64,000 nt of DNA from Lactiplantibacillus songbeiensis (GCF_005405125.1 NZ_BJDL01000001.1:62001-126000); one strand, 5' to 3'. Counted from the stretch's first letter, positions 1-9,118 are shown. The notes: a model not told the origin generated them from the sequence alone. Program-made: numbers and translations.

Positions 1-460
1 CGTTTAAGTAAGTTGCCACGCTTTGGGCAATCGGAATCCCTTTAGTCGCCACCGTCATAACAGCATCGATCTTTTGGTTCAAGTATTGTGTCGCAATCAC
101 CCGGCCGACTTGCCGTAAGATTTCTGGTTGGCCCAAAATATCTGATAAATAAACGTAGCCACCTGGCAAGACCCGGCTTTTGTCGGCTACTAGATCCGTC
201 ATCTTATCAATGAAAGTTTGTGCTTCTTCTTTTAAAATATACGGAATGAACCGCGCCCCACCAGCCGCGCCGGGAATCGTTTCTAAGATCCCCGTCCCAC
301 GCATCTGGAAGGTCCGCTTGAGAATCGTCAAATCTTCACTAATGGAAGATTTCGCTGATTCGTAGCGTTCCGCAAAGAACGTCAATGAAACTAATGTATG
401 GGGCCGTTCTAATAAATAGCGCGTCATATCAATTAAACGTTCGCTTCTACGTACTTTCAT
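1..460 (-). CDS. purR: Purine operon repressor PurR (partial, 3' end outside window)
   Basis: Reading the minus strand from an ATG at 460 gives an open frame to the left edge, beginning MKVRRSERLIDMTRYLLERP. The N-terminal part is the winged-helix DNA-binding domain of Gram-positive PurR. The stretch VMTVATKGIPIAQSVATYL belongs to the phosphoribosyltransferase-like effector domain that senses PRPP. An AGGTGGAAAC Shine-Dalgarno lies just upstream. PurR represses purine synthesis and transport genes when PRPP is low. A PurBox-like sequence upstream suggests autoregulation. About 153 residues are visible; the rest is beyond the window. Confidence 0.93.
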   Translation of the reverse strand, partial: MKVRRSERLIDMTRYLLERPHTLVSLTFFAERYESAKSSISEDLTILKRTFQMRGTGILETIPGAAGGARFIPYILKEEAQTFIDKMTDLVADKSRVLPGGYVYLSDILGQPEILRQVGRVIATQYLNQKIDAVMTVATKGIPIAQSVATYLN

Positions 461-503
461 GTTTCCACCTCAACCTAAATCATCTTTTTTAAAGTCTATG
501 CAA

Positions 504-529
504 AATGATAACACAAACGTTCGGGAATT
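504..529 (-). promoter_or_regulatory. Putative purR promoter with PurBox-like site
   Basis: On the minus strand a TTCCCGAACGTT sequence (516-529 region) resembles the CCGAAC-type PurBox of lactic acid bacteria. It is followed by a TATCAT -10-like hexamer at 504-509. The position fits PurR autoregulation. The assignment rests on motif similarity only. Confidence 0.4.
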
Positions 530-635
530 AGCTAGGCTTTCATTATTTTTTTCCAAAACAATCGGAATTTCTTAATAATTTCGCTTTAAAAAAGACTTTC
601 ACGGAATATTCACCCGGAATTTATGAACAATCACA

Positions 636-661
636 AAAAAGAGCTAGTCAGCCGACTAGCC
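636..661 (-). terminator. Rho-independent terminator after the metal ABC permease
   Basis: On the minus strand GCTAGTC and GACTAGC form a 7-bp stem with a short GGCT loop, followed by TTTTTT. It sits directly after the permease stop at 669. Confidence 0.85.
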
Positions 662-668
662 CAATGCC

Positions 669-1466
669 TTAACTACCAACGTGTAACCGTTGATACCCTA
701 AGGCCGTAAAATAAAAGACACATTCAATCGCAGCAATAAAGAAACTGACCGGTAAATTGGTCACATACCCCAAATACAGGCCCAACCACACGCCGACGAT
801 GGCAAATAAAATCGAGACACCAATCATCTTGCTGACGGTGTGAACAAAGTAACGTGCCGCCGCGGCTGGCAACGTTAATAGGATAAAAATCAACAATGAC
901 CCAACAATCTGGGCCGCCACACTGACACTCATTGCGACTAGCACCAAGAAGACCACTGAAATCGCAGTCGTCCATAAGCCACTCACCCGTGCACCAATCG
1001 CATCGAATGAATCAAACTTTAAAGGCCGGTACAACGCCAACATCACGAGTAAGACAATCCCTGATAAGACAGCCACCCGTAACACATCACCAGCCGCAAT
1101 TCCAATCACGCTCCCAAATAAAATGCTGGTCGCATAACTCGACGTTTGATTTGATAAGGATAAAAATAAAATCCCTAATCCAATAAATAACGCCGAAATT
1201 GCAGAGATTGAAGCTTCGCGGCGGGACTGTTTGACACTCATCTGCCCGACAATCACTGAACTGATCACCGTAAAGATCAACATCCCGGATAAGGCAGTCC
1301 AGCCCATAAAGATCCCGAAAGCTGCCCCGGCAAAGCCAATCTCTGACAAGGTATGGGTCAAGAAAGATAAGTTCCGGGCAATGACGAAGACGCCAATCGT
1401 GCCGCAAATAATGGCAATAAACGTCCCGGCCAAATACGCATTGCGCATAAACGCTAAACTAAACAT
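669..1466 (-). CDS. Zinc/manganese-type ABC transporter permease (ZnuB/AdcB family)
   Basis: A 265-residue hydrophobic protein with about eight membrane segments and the organisation of the ABC-3 family of metal permeases. The sequence includes the SEIGFAGAAFGI and GDVLRVA segments typical of the ZnuB/MntB/AdcB group. It would form the membrane channel of a divalent metal importer with the ATPase encoded just upstream, whose 3' end overlaps this start by 8 nt, so translation is probably coupled. No substrate-binding protein gene lies next to them, so the metal-binding lipoprotein must be encoded elsewhere. Zinc is favoured over manganese only because of the Zur-like palindrome ahead of the operon. 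Confidence 0.88.
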   Translation of the reverse strand: MFSLAFMRNAYLAGTFIAIICGTIGVFVIARNLSFLTHTLSEIGFAGAAFGIFMGWTALSGMLIFTVISSVIVGQMSVKQSRREASISAISALFIGLGILFLSLSNQTSSYATSILFGSVIGIAAGDVLRVAVLSGIVLLVMLALYRPLKFDSFDAIGARVSGLWTTAISVVFLVLVAMSVSVAAQIVGSLLIFILLTLPAAAARYFVHTVSKMIGVSILFAIVGVWLGLYLGYVTNLPVSFFIAAIECVFYFTALGYQRLHVGS

Positions 1467-2151
1467 CGGAAACCTCCTTCAATTGTTCAACCGACATTCC
1501 TGCCATCGCCCCAAATTCCTGTTGACCGGGTCGCAACGCTAAATAATGTTTGGCGTATTGCTTAGCTAACGGTAAATCGTGGGTAATAAATAACACGGTG
1601 ATATGACTCGTCTGGTTGAGATTCTGAACAAGGTCTAATAATTCATATTTCATTTCATTATCTAAGCTGGCCGTGGATTCATCCAAGATCAATAATTGGG
1701 GGGCTTGGACAATCGCTTGGGCCAAGTATGCCCGTTGCTTTTCCCCGCCGGATGCCATTCCTAACGGCCGCTGTTTGATTTTCTTAACATTGGTCACACG
1801 TAATGCCGTATCGACTTGGCGGTGTTCAGCTTTCGAAAGCCACGGTCGCCAACCACGCATATTTAAGCTAACAAAATCTTCAATAGTTAACGGATATTCT
1901 TGGTCTAAATTTCGAAATTGTGGCACGTAGCCAACTTTAATCGCTTTTTTACTTGGAAAATACTTGATTTGACCACTCGTTGGTTTGAGCATCCCCAGCA
2001 AGGCGCGAATCAAGGTCGTTTTCCCGACCCCATTCTCACCGATGACCGTTACAAAGTCCCCTCGCTGAATCTCAAAGTTCAAATCTTTAAATACTTGGTT
2101 ATTGGGAAACGCAATCCCCAAATGCTGAACAGCAATTAAGGGTGCCGTCAT
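1459..2151 (-). CDS. Metal ABC transporter ATP-binding protein (ZnuC/AdcC family)
   Basis: A 230-residue ABC ATPase with Walker A GENGVGKTT, the signature SGGEKQR, Walker B LLILDEST and a switch histidine in FITHDLPLA. It energises metal import with the permease encoded immediately downstream. The frame remains open to an ATG at 2199. That upstream ATG lies inside a palindromic operator, and the ATG at 2151 (MTAPLIAVQHL) has a GGGGG-type ribosome binding site at the right distance, so 2151 is preferred. Confidence 0.9.
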   Translation of the reverse strand: MTAPLIAVQHLGIAFPNNQVFKDLNFEIQRGDFVTVIGENGVGKTTLIRALLGMLKPTSGQIKYFPSKKAIKVGYVPQFRNLDQEYPLTIEDFVSLNMRGWRPWLSKAEHRQVDTALRVTNVKKIKQRPLGMASGGEKQRAYLAQAIVQAPQLLILDESTASLDNEMKYELLDLVQNLNQTSHITVLFITHDLPLAKQYAKHYLALRPGQQEFGAMAGMSVEQLKEVSDV

Positions 2152-2180
2152 ATTTTTGCCCCCATCTCTCTTATTAAGGT

Positions 2181-2201
2181 AAATAGTAATGATTACCATT
2201 T
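2181..2201. promoter_or_regulatory. Zur/Fur-family operator (10-1-10 palindrome)
   Basis: AAATAGTAAT-G-ATTACCATTT is an inverted repeat with ten-base arms, one mismatch and a one-base centre. This is the layout of Fur-family boxes, and the GTAATNATTAC core is closest to Zur boxes. It lies 30 nt upstream of the ATPase start and would make the metal transporter zinc-repressed. Confidence 0.65.
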
Positions 2202-2291
2202 TAGTTTACCTGATTCGGTTGATTTGTCAATAGGTGGTCATAAAAACGACCAGCTCGAGATGAACTGATCGTTTTTGATTAGTGACTATAC

Positions 2292-2442
2292 TTGCCACTC
2301 TGGTTGGCCCAGAATCGGCTGGAACGTGGTGGCCACGTTTTCGAGCCAAAGTACGGTCTCGAAAGCCGGGCTTTATCTAAGTCGAAAACCACGACTAAGA
2401 TAAACGACACCACTGAGCCGATTCTGGGCCGCCCGTCGTTAA
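2292..2442 (+). repeat. F1 structured repeat, copy A (forward)
   Basis: First of twelve copies of a roughly 150-bp intergenic element. The outer stem CCCAGAATCGGCT/AGCCGATTCTGGG is perfect (13 bp). Internal hairpins are TTTCGAG/CTCGAAA and TTTATCTAAGTCG/CGACTAAGATAAA. Invariant parts shared by most copies are GGAACGTGGTGGCCACGTTT, AGCCGGGCTT and ACGACACCACTGAGC. This copy is single and lies between the ABC operon and the 3' end of a surface-protein gene. Little else is recognisable in 2202-2539. Confidence 0.85.
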
Positions 2443-2539
2443 TTAACCGCTAACTTCTAGACTACTCAATATTTTATTCCAGCAGTTGAAAAACTAACCA
2501 GCAAATGGCAACTTTAATCGACATCAACCATAATCTGAT

Positions 2540-3796
2540 TTAGTTACGGCGACGCTTGCTTTCAATCCAGGTTCCTAATGTACCTAGCAAAAGCAGCACA
2601 CCGGCCCAGCTACCAACTTGCGTGGACTTTTCAACCGTTTGTGGCAATTGCTGACCCGCTTTGATAACTGGCTTGGCTGGTTCAGTAGTTGGCGTTAGCT
2701 TAGTTGCCTGAGTTGATACAACTGCTTGCTGCTCGGAAATTTCAGCATCACCAGTTTGACCGGTCACTGTGGCTGGCTTAGTACCAATAACTGTAGGTTT
2801 CACCTGATGTTCAGGATCTGGCTGAACATTTGGTTTCGTCGCCGGCTGTGTCGGCTGAGGTTGCGTCACGGTTGGCTTAGGTTGAGGCGTTGGCGCTGGT
2901 TGTACCGTCGTTGGTGGCGTAGTCGGCGTCACTGGTTCAGTTGGCGCAACTGCCTGCAAGGTCAACGCGACCATCTTCGCCCGACCATCATTCGTTTGCA
3001 ACGTAACCGTATAATGACCCGCTTGCGTGAAATCAACCTGACTGAAATCTGGTCTAACCGTTACCGCTTGACCAAACTTATCAGTCGCCTGAGCTTGAAA
3101 ATCAGTCACTGTTGGCCGACTACCACCAAGCGTCATCGTATAATCAGCTGCTGTAAAGCTTTGCCGATTAGCTAAGACATGTAACATTACCTGCTTGATT
3201 TGTTTAGCAGCCGTTAAGGTCACTTGATAATCACCGGCTCGGTTAAAATCAACTTTGCTCAAATCAACGGTTACCGGCATCGCCGTCCCAGCTTCAGTCG
3301 TTGCTTTAGCCTGAAAATCAGTGGCAGTTGGCTGCACATCGCCCGCAATCATCGTATAATCTTGCCCAGTTAGACTGGCTTGTGACTGATATTGATACTC
3401 ATAAGTGACCGTTTGCGCGGTGGCTGTGAATTGACCCTGCGCATTACCATAGACTCGTTTCAACTGATAATGGTCAAAGGTTAATGCGGTCGTCTGATAC
3501 GTTGCACCAAGCTGACCAGTTAACGTTCGTTGATCAGCTAGCTGCTTACCGGTTGTATCAACATACCTAACCGTAATCAAAGCTCCCGCCGTTGGTGATG
3601 CAGTGTAAACATACGTAATCGTTTGTGGTTCTGCACCAAACGTTATATTCGACTGGCCAACGATTTGACTTAACTTGTAACCATCAATAGCAATTGGGGT
3701 GCTTTGATAAGTTGTGCCAATTGGCTGGGTGACGGTCTTAGCCGCTGCCAACACTTTTCCGGTCGTATCTTGATAATGAATCGTTAGGTTGCCCAT
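2540..3796 (-). pseudogene. C-terminal fragment of LPQTxE-anchored MucBP surface protein (separated by frameshift)
   Basis: This frame encodes the cell-wall end of the surface protein whose N-terminal part lies at 3846-6539. It holds two MucBP-like repeats (TIHYQDTTGK, TVRYVDTTGKQL) and two roughly 75-residue Ig-like repeats (DYTM...PTATDFQAKA and DYTMTLGGSRPTVTDFQAQA). A Pro/Thr/Gln-rich wall spanner follows, then the sorting signal LPQTVEKST, a membrane segment and a KRRRN tail. The frame can be read backwards without a stop through VYDNQARTLTYHYTQDPIA, overlapping the end of the upstream frame. One extra base near 3855-3880 would explain the break. No ribosome binding site precedes the ATG at 3796, so independent expression is unlikely. 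Confidence 0.75.
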
Positions 3797-3845
3797 CGCT
3801 ATCGGGTCTTGCGTATAATGATACGTTAATGTCCGCGCCTGATTA

Positions 3846-6539
3846 TCATAAACGCCACTCGGTTGAGTTGGACTTAGCCACTAAGGTGTAGCCCTCAAAG
3901 GAACGAGCCGTACTCTGATAAGCGTCCCCAATCGGCCCGCTTAGTGTCGCAGTAGCCAACATTTTTTGATTGGTATCATCAAAGTAAGCCACCGTGATTG
4001 GCGCACCAATTGTTCTGGTATAAACATACGTCACCACTTGGCTGGGACTATGCAGTACGCCATCTGGTGTATCGCCCTGTTGCATTTTAAACGTATAACC
4101 TGTAATCGTTGGCTTGGTTAAATCCAAATCTGGCAATGATCGACTGAGGCCACCAACTTGATACGTATCATTCACAACACCCCGGAATGACTGTGACGGT
4201 TGCAATTCTTTTTGATTTTCATCCTGGTATTGAATCGTCACCGTTGCTGGGACCGTTTGTTGCCAGACATAGGTCCGCATCGCGCCTGGTTTATCAGTGG
4301 CTAATACTTGCGCGGCCGTCTGCAGGTCACCTTCTGGATGATGGAGTGACGCTGTGGGCGTGTGATGGCCACCATCATCGACGAGTTGCCAGTATGGCTC
4401 GACATTGATGTAAGTCCCGGTGTCGTCGGTGAGCTGTGTATGGTTGCCGGGAGCATCTGGTAAACCAATATCAGATGTTAAAATTGTATTTGGACCCATC
4501 GTCACTTTCCAAAGAGACGTACAACCTGCAAATATATTGAATAATCTTGAGTAACCCTCTACATCATGAATTTGATCCTCAGCGCCACTCATATCAATTT
4601 TGCTTAAATCAATCTCAGTTAAACTGCTACAATCATTAAACATATATGCTAGTCCAACACCTTTAGCAGCAGTAAATCCAGTCAAATTGACTGACGTTAA
4701 ACTAGTACAACCAGTAAAAAGGCTCCAAAGTATTGCTTCCTTATCAAAATTCCAATTTGAAATATTGGCAGTAACTAAACCAGTATCATGATAAAACATA
4801 AAGCGCATTGTTTCGATATTTCTAGTATCAAAATGACTAAGATCGATTGCAGTTAATGCCGTATCCTCACTAAACATTGATTCCATCATCGTTGCTGCAC
4901 CTGTACCGAATTTATCCAAACCATTTATTGTTGTTAATTCAGGACAACCTGCAAAAGTAGAATTCATATTAATTGCCACAGAATTAGTTAAAGTTCCCAA
5001 TGTTATGGTCTTTAAAAATCGATTTCGGGAAAACATAAAGCGCATATCAGTAACACTGTCCGTACTAAAGTTTTTAACAGATTTAGGTGATAAATCTAAG
5101 GATGTTAAAGCAGTATAGTCAAACATATTTCCCATATTAGTAACCTTAGACGTATCAAAGTTACTGATATTCAACGAATTCAGGTGCTCATTCGTTTCAA
5201 ACATGCCTGACATGTCTGAAACCTGACTAGTATCAAAGCTAGATAAATCCAACTTTGATAACCAATACAAGTGATTAAACATTTGAGACATATTCGTTAC
5301 ATTTGACGTATTAAATTTAGCCAAATTTAGTGATGTAACACCGTCATTCATCGCAAACATTCTAGCCATATTTGTCACATGACTAGTGTCAAATCCTCCT
5401 ACAATGCTTAAATCTTGACAATTAGTTCCATAGAACATACCGCTCATATTAGTCACGCGACTAGTAACAAACTTATCACTATACTTAAGAATCGGTGAAG
5501 AGCCTCCATAGAAGTCTCCGATAGAATCGAACATGTTACTCATATCAATAACATTCGACGTATCAAAATTAGTGAGGTCAATAACCTCTATGACCCTACA
5601 ATCTTTGAACATATTAGACATATCACTCACTTGACTAGTATCTAGTTTAGTCAAATCAACATCTGCTAATTTTTCATCGCCATCAAAAAAGCTCGACATG
5701 TTCCAAGTTTTACTAGTATCCAATTTCGTTAAATCAATGGTTGTCGCATTTTTCAAGTTTGCAAACAACTCAGCTGCGTCTGGAGCAGCAACCACGCCAT
5801 CTTCAACTACCACTGAAGTGATACGCTCGTCATAGTCACCCCAAGTTGGTTTAACTATTGTTGCATTACCAGTCTGACCCGCATGAATTGTCAAAACGCC
5901 AGCCGCATTAATATCCCAATTAGCCGTCCCATAAACACCATTGGCCGGCAAGGTGAGTTCAGGCGTATCTACAGTGACCGCCGCCATCCGTGATTGTTGT
6001 AAATTTGACCGTAACCTATTACTGGCTATACCATTTGCAGCCGACTTATCATTGGCAGGTGCCGCACTGGAAACTGACGCCGCTGAGCTGACTGGTTTAG
6101 CATTACTATCACTCGTCAGCTGCCCACCAGCTGAGCTAACACTGGTTGGGACACTAGCAGCCGAACGTTCATTGTTAGATTGATCACTGACTGCACCACC
6201 AGCTTCACTCGGCATTGCTGAGCCAACCGATGACGTGCCACCAGATTGCATACTTTGGGCTGAGCCAGCTGTTGCACTTGTTTGACTCGTTCCACTAGCG
6301 GCAGCTGATTGACTACCCTGACCAGATGTCTGGCTCAACGTCACTTCTTTAGGCTGTTCACTCCCAGGCACCACTTGTTCAGGTTGACCACTAGTCGCAT
6401 TGTCAGGTGCATTCTCAGTATCAGCTTGACCAACTAGTTGGTGACCCGCTAATCCCGCAGTCATCCCAGTCGTAATCAGCAACATCGTCAACCACTGTTG
6501 GCAATCCTGATGTACATTAGTTTTAGTTTTCAAAGTCAT
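3846..6539 (-). CDS. BspA/DUF285-repeat surface protein, N-terminal part, truncated by a frameshift
   Basis: An 897-residue secreted protein. It has a signal sequence (WLTMLLITTGMTAGLAG) and a Ser/Ala/Gln-rich low-complexity stretch to about residue 190. Many DUF285 (BspA-type leucine-rich) repeats of the form FDTSxVTNMSxMF run from about 270 to 680, followed by MucBP domains (TIQYQDENQKEL, TVAYFDDTNQKM). It stops inside the last MucBP with ...NSTEWRL, whereas the +1 frame continues into MucBP, wall spanner and LPQTVE anchor at 2540. As written, the product would be secreted but not sortase-anchored. The ATG at 6539 follows a GAGGGGA site and is preferred over the TTG at 6560. Intact proteins of this type are adhesins or mucus-binding factors. 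Confidence 0.85.
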   Translation of the reverse strand: MTLKTKTNVHQDCQQWLTMLLITTGMTAGLAGHQLVGQADTENAPDNATSGQPEQVVPGSEQPKEVTLSQTSGQGSQSAAASGTSQTSATAGSAQSMQSGGTSSVGSAMPSEAGGAVSDQSNNERSAASVPTSVSSAGGQLTSDSNAKPVSSAASVSSAAPANDKSAANGIASNRLRSNLQQSRMAAVTVDTPELTLPANGVYGTANWDINAAGVLTIHAGQTGNATIVKPTWGDYDERITSVVVEDGVVAAPDAAELFANLKNATTIDLTKLDTSKTWNMSSFFDGDEKLADVDLTKLDTSQVSDMSNMFKDCRVIEVIDLTNFDTSNVIDMSNMFDSIGDFYGGSSPILKYSDKFVTSRVTNMSGMFYGTNCQDLSIVGGFDTSHVTNMARMFAMNDGVTSLNLAKFNTSNVTNMSQMFNHLYWLSKLDLSSFDTSQVSDMSGMFETNEHLNSLNISNFDTSKVTNMGNMFDYTALTSLDLSPKSVKNFSTDSVTDMRFMFSRNRFLKTITLGTLTNSVAINMNSTFAGCPELTTINGLDKFGTGAATMMESMFSEDTALTAIDLSHFDTRNIETMRFMFYHDTGLVTANISNWNFDKEAILWSLFTGCTSLTSVNLTGFTAAKGVGLAYMFNDCSSLTEIDLSKIDMSGAEDQIHDVEGYSRLFNIFAGCTSLWKVTMGPNTILTSDIGLPDAPGNHTQLTDDTGTYINVEPYWQLVDDGGHHTPTASLHHPEGDLQTAAQVLATDKPGAMRTYVWQQTVPATVTIQYQDENQKELQPSQSFRGVVNDTYQVGGLSRSLPDLDLTKPTITGYTFKMQQGDTPDGVLHSPSQVVTYVYTRTIGAPITVAYFDDTNQKMLATATLSGPIGDAYQSTARSFEGYTLVAKSNSTEWRL

Positions 6540-6560
6540 TATAATAACGTCCCCTCGCAA

Positions 6561-6864
6561 TTAATTAACTTGTTTAACTCAACTAAATGTTAACACATCG
6601 ATCATTAAAATAGTTAACTATAATTATAGCCATATAAGCTACCACGTCATTTTCATGAATTAAGGTGATCGTAACAAGGTTTAGTTTGATAATTGAAAAA
6701 TTAAAACGTTATTTTTAATAATTTTTTTAATTTTAAAAACCAGCATTTACTGAGAGTTACCCTAAAAATCTAATGTCTCTCACATTGCATTGTTGCCTCA
6801 GACACCGTATAGTCAACCTATCATCAGCTAGCAATCAATCTCACCGCTAAATAACTAGTAGAAA
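6561..6864. promoter_or_regulatory. AT-rich divergent intergenic region
   Basis: This stretch separates the surface-protein gene (minus) from a small membrane protein gene (plus). A minus-strand TATAAT at 6623-6628 with a weak ATGACG hexamer 16 nt upstream could be the surface-gene promoter. The remainder is very AT-rich with poly-T and poly-A runs. I see no other feature. Confidence 0.35.
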
Positions 6865-6876
6865 CGAGGCCTGCAC

Positions 6877-7080
6877 TTGAAATTTTTAAAACAACTTAAA
6901 GCAATCCGCCGTCAATCTATCATTCTGGACCTAACCCTTATTAGTAGTATCGGCCTGATAATCACGCTGATTGGTAGAAGCACCTACACGGCTGCACGTC
7001 ATTATTTTCTGTTAGCTGTCATTTCAACAGCCATCTTCTTCAGCTGGTGGCTCTATCTAGTTATTCATTCAAGAAACTAA
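6877..7080 (+). CDS. Small two-helix membrane protein of unknown function
   Basis: A 67-residue frame starting with TTG at 6877, with a GAGG site 9 nt upstream. A basic N-terminus (MKFLKQLKAIRRQ) is followed by two hydrophobic segments, about residues 18-33 and 45-62. I do not recognise the family. It stands alone, convergent with the glycosyltransferase gene, and shares a bidirectional terminator with it. The clear start site and its own terminator support it being real. Confidence 0.55.
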   Translation: MKFLKQLKAIRRQSIILDLTLISSIGLIITLIGRSTYTAARHYFLLAVISTAIFFSWWLYLVIHSRN

Positions 7081-7146
7081 AAATAGCAGTGCGACCAGCT
7101 AAGCCGACCACCAATGGCCACTTAACTCGTCTCACTGCTATTTTAA
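7081..7146. terminator. Bidirectional terminator between convergent genes
   Basis: AAAATAGCAGTG and CACTGCTATTTT form a 12-bp stem with U-rich or A-rich flanks on both sides, serving the plus-strand membrane gene and the minus-strand glycosyltransferase. Confidence 0.8.
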
Positions 7147-7149
7147 TTA

Positions 7150-8007
7150 CTATTCAACTACTTGTTTTAAGCTCGCTAATAAGCGTTGTAACTGTTGCTG
7201 ATAATTCAAAAACAACCCCGTAAACTTACCATCGCTGCTAGCATCCCAAGGCTTCGGTGTTCCACAGTAATGTAGAATCACCGTATTCGTCATCACCCAA
7301 TGAATATCATGCTGTGTTAGATTGCGCGTCTGATAGATCAAATATTTACGGGTATCATAGTTCCAGATCTCTTCAGGAATCTCTAAAATATCGGTACCAT
7401 ACAAGAAGTTCAGAATATCTTGATCTGGCAAAATCAATTCACTTTCATGCGTTTCAATCGCGTTCGTAATATCATTAAGCCTAATCTTAGCACGGGCTTG
7501 ATCCAAATCAATCACCAAGACACCCGAGTTAAAGTAACTAGTCGTCGTGCCTAATCGTAGCTGATTCACACTATCGACTAGCTTGGTCACCCCACGATGC
7601 GCCGCAGCGGCCAACATATGACCAGCTAAGTCCAGCTCCCATAATGGTCGTAACGAATTGATCACCAACAAATCCGGATCTAAATAGATCACGCGTTTCA
7701 CTTCACGCGGGAGAATTTCACCACTTAATAAGCGGAAATACATCTCTTTAGGGTACCGTTTAATCAACGGTACGCCCGCCGTGAAGTCCGCGTCAACGGG
7801 CTCGTTACTGAACTGCCAGCCGAAACTTGCTGTCAGTTGTGCCACCGCGGCCACTTCCGCTGGCGTCAAACTCGCATGCAACAGCCACAGATGAACTCGT
7901 TCACCCGGATTATTGACATGCACCGAGTACAGCATCACTTTGAGCGGCGCCAAGTAGCCCGCATTCAACGTTACTAGTAAATTAATCTCATCAGTCAAAA
8001 TGTCCAC
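7150..8007 (-). CDS. Glycosyltransferase family 8 protein
   Basis: A 285-residue GT8 enzyme. The N-terminus (INLLVTLNAGYLAPLKVMLYSV) matches the nucleotide-sugar binding start of the family. The DxD metal motif is in YLDPDLLV near residue 100. A second metal-binding histidine may be in LHYCGTPKPW near residue 250, and GVLVIDLDQ and LPDQDILN are family-typical. Such enzymes transfer glucose or galactose to lipopolysaccharide-like, teichoic acid or surface-protein acceptors. The acceptor here cannot be inferred. The hydrolase gene 11 nt upstream is probably co-transcribed. Confidence 0.88.
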   Translation of the reverse strand: MDILTDEINLLVTLNAGYLAPLKVMLYSVHVNNPGERVHLWLLHASLTPAEVAAVAQLTASFGWQFSNEPVDADFTAGVPLIKRYPKEMYFRLLSGEILPREVKRVIYLDPDLLVINSLRPLWELDLAGHMLAAAAHRGVTKLVDSVNQLRLGTTTSYFNSGVLVIDLDQARAKIRLNDITNAIETHESELILPDQDILNFLYGTDILEIPEEIWNYDTRKYLIYQTRNLTQHDIHWVMTNTVILHYCGTPKPWDASSDGKFTGLFLNYQQQLQRLLASLKQVVE

Positions 8008-8017
8008 CGACTTTCGT

Positions 8018-8965
8018 TTATTCAGTCAGACCGACTTGTTCGGTCAAGAATTCACTCAACACCGCTTGATATCGGTCAGGATGCGTCCGCACTGCCTCAA
8101 CATGACCGGCTTCCGGATCAATATATAAACTCTTCGTTTGTGTTAATTGATTGTATAAATGATGGGCATTACGCACCGGCACCGTCTGATCATGACTACC
8201 ATGAATCATTAAGATTGGTAGGCCGCCTTTTTGAACTTGCTGTAAGATTTCGCCGTCACTGAACGCATAGCCCGCACTGCTTCGGGCTAACCGGTTCGCC
8301 ATTGGCATAATTAGACTTGCCGGTAAGTGAAACTTATGACTAATCCGGAACTTTGCTTCATCATAAAGATTAGCATAGCCACTGTCTTCCACAATCGCCT
8401 TTACATTATCCGGCATCGGTTCACCGCTAGTCGCCATCACCGTCGCGGCACCCATCGAGATGCCCATTAGCACCAACTCCGTATCTGGTCCCAATTGTTC
8501 TAACGCCATGGCAATCCAACGCTGATAATCCAGCCGATCTAACCAACCATAGCCAATCGTATGGCCCTCACTATCGCCAAACGCTCGGGCATCTGGTAAT
8601 AAGACCTCATATCCCAAGCTCATAAAGATGCGGGCATACGGAATCATTTGTTCGCGTGAATGTCCCAAGCCATGTGCTAGAATGGCTAAGCGGCCATTTG
8701 CCTTAGGATTCGGTAAGTAGGTGGCGACTAAGTTCAAGCCGTCAAATGACTGGACCAACCATTGTTGCTTAGGTTGTTTGTCATACCAGAAATTTTCAAT
8801 CTCCGTATTTTCTGAACGGGACAACGCTTGCCCCCGTTGCTTTTGATCATCACTGACATGCATCGCCACATTATAGGCGACCGCGCCGCCAAGCAACGAA
8901 CCCGTGTAGGTGGCCGCACCTACAACCCCGGCCAATTTCAAACTCAATTTCGTTGTTGCTTTCAT
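8018..8965 (-). CDS. Membrane-anchored alpha/beta hydrolase
   Basis: A 315-residue alpha/beta-hydrolase-fold protein. It has an N-terminal hydrophobic segment (LAGVVGAATYTGSLLGGAVAY), an oxyanion region AHGLGHSRE, nucleophile serine in GISMGAA, acid residue near MIHGSHDQTVP and a histidine in PEAGHVEA. It resembles the YqkD/BAAT-like hydrolases common in lactobacilli, usually with unknown substrate. The ATG at 8965 is chosen because AGGTGG sits just upstream; an ATG at 8980 would overlap that site. The product is probably bound to the outer face of the membrane. Confidence 0.85.
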   Translation of the reverse strand: MKATTKLSLKLAGVVGAATYTGSLLGGAVAYNVAMHVSDDQKQRGQALSRSENTEIENFWYDKQPKQQWLVQSFDGLNLVATYLPNPKANGRLAILAHGLGHSREQMIPYARIFMSLGYEVLLPDARAFGDSEGHTIGYGWLDRLDYQRWIAMALEQLGPDTELVLMGISMGAATVMATSGEPMPDNVKAIVEDSGYANLYDEAKFRISHKFHLPASLIMPMANRLARSSAGYAFSDGEILQQVQKGGLPILMIHGSHDQTVPVRNAHHLYNQLTQTKSLYIDPEAGHVEAVRTHPDRYQAVLSEFLTEQVGLTE

Positions 8966-9076
8966 CGTCACCCACCTCATTTCTTACCTTTAATTTAACC
9001 ATAATTGACCGAGTTTGTGCATGATTCACGACTATCTTTCAGGATTTTTAACTTGGTAATAGCCTTTTAATCAATA

Positions 9077-9114
9077 TAAAAAGCACCACCAACTAAACCT
9101 AGTCAGTGATGCCA
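9077..9114 (-). terminator. Terminator of ispE
   Basis: On the minus strand GCATCAC...GTGGTGC with an inner ACTA/TAGT pairing is followed by TTTTTA, 5 nt after the ispE stop. Confidence 0.8.
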
Positions 9115-9118
9115 ACAA

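Noticed and set aside
2152-2199. Longer start for the metal ABC ATPase at 2199
   Set aside because: The start codon would lie inside the Zur-like palindrome, and the extra residues match nothing in the family.
2726-3175. 149-residue open frame on the plus strand opposite the surface-protein gene
   Set aside because: The Arg/Trp-rich product is an antisense reflection of the repetitive Pro/Thr/Gln codons; no ribosome site or family resemblance.
4600-5760. Regularly spaced similar segments that could be read as DNA repeats
   Set aside because: They correspond to DUF285 leucine-rich protein repeats of the surface protein.
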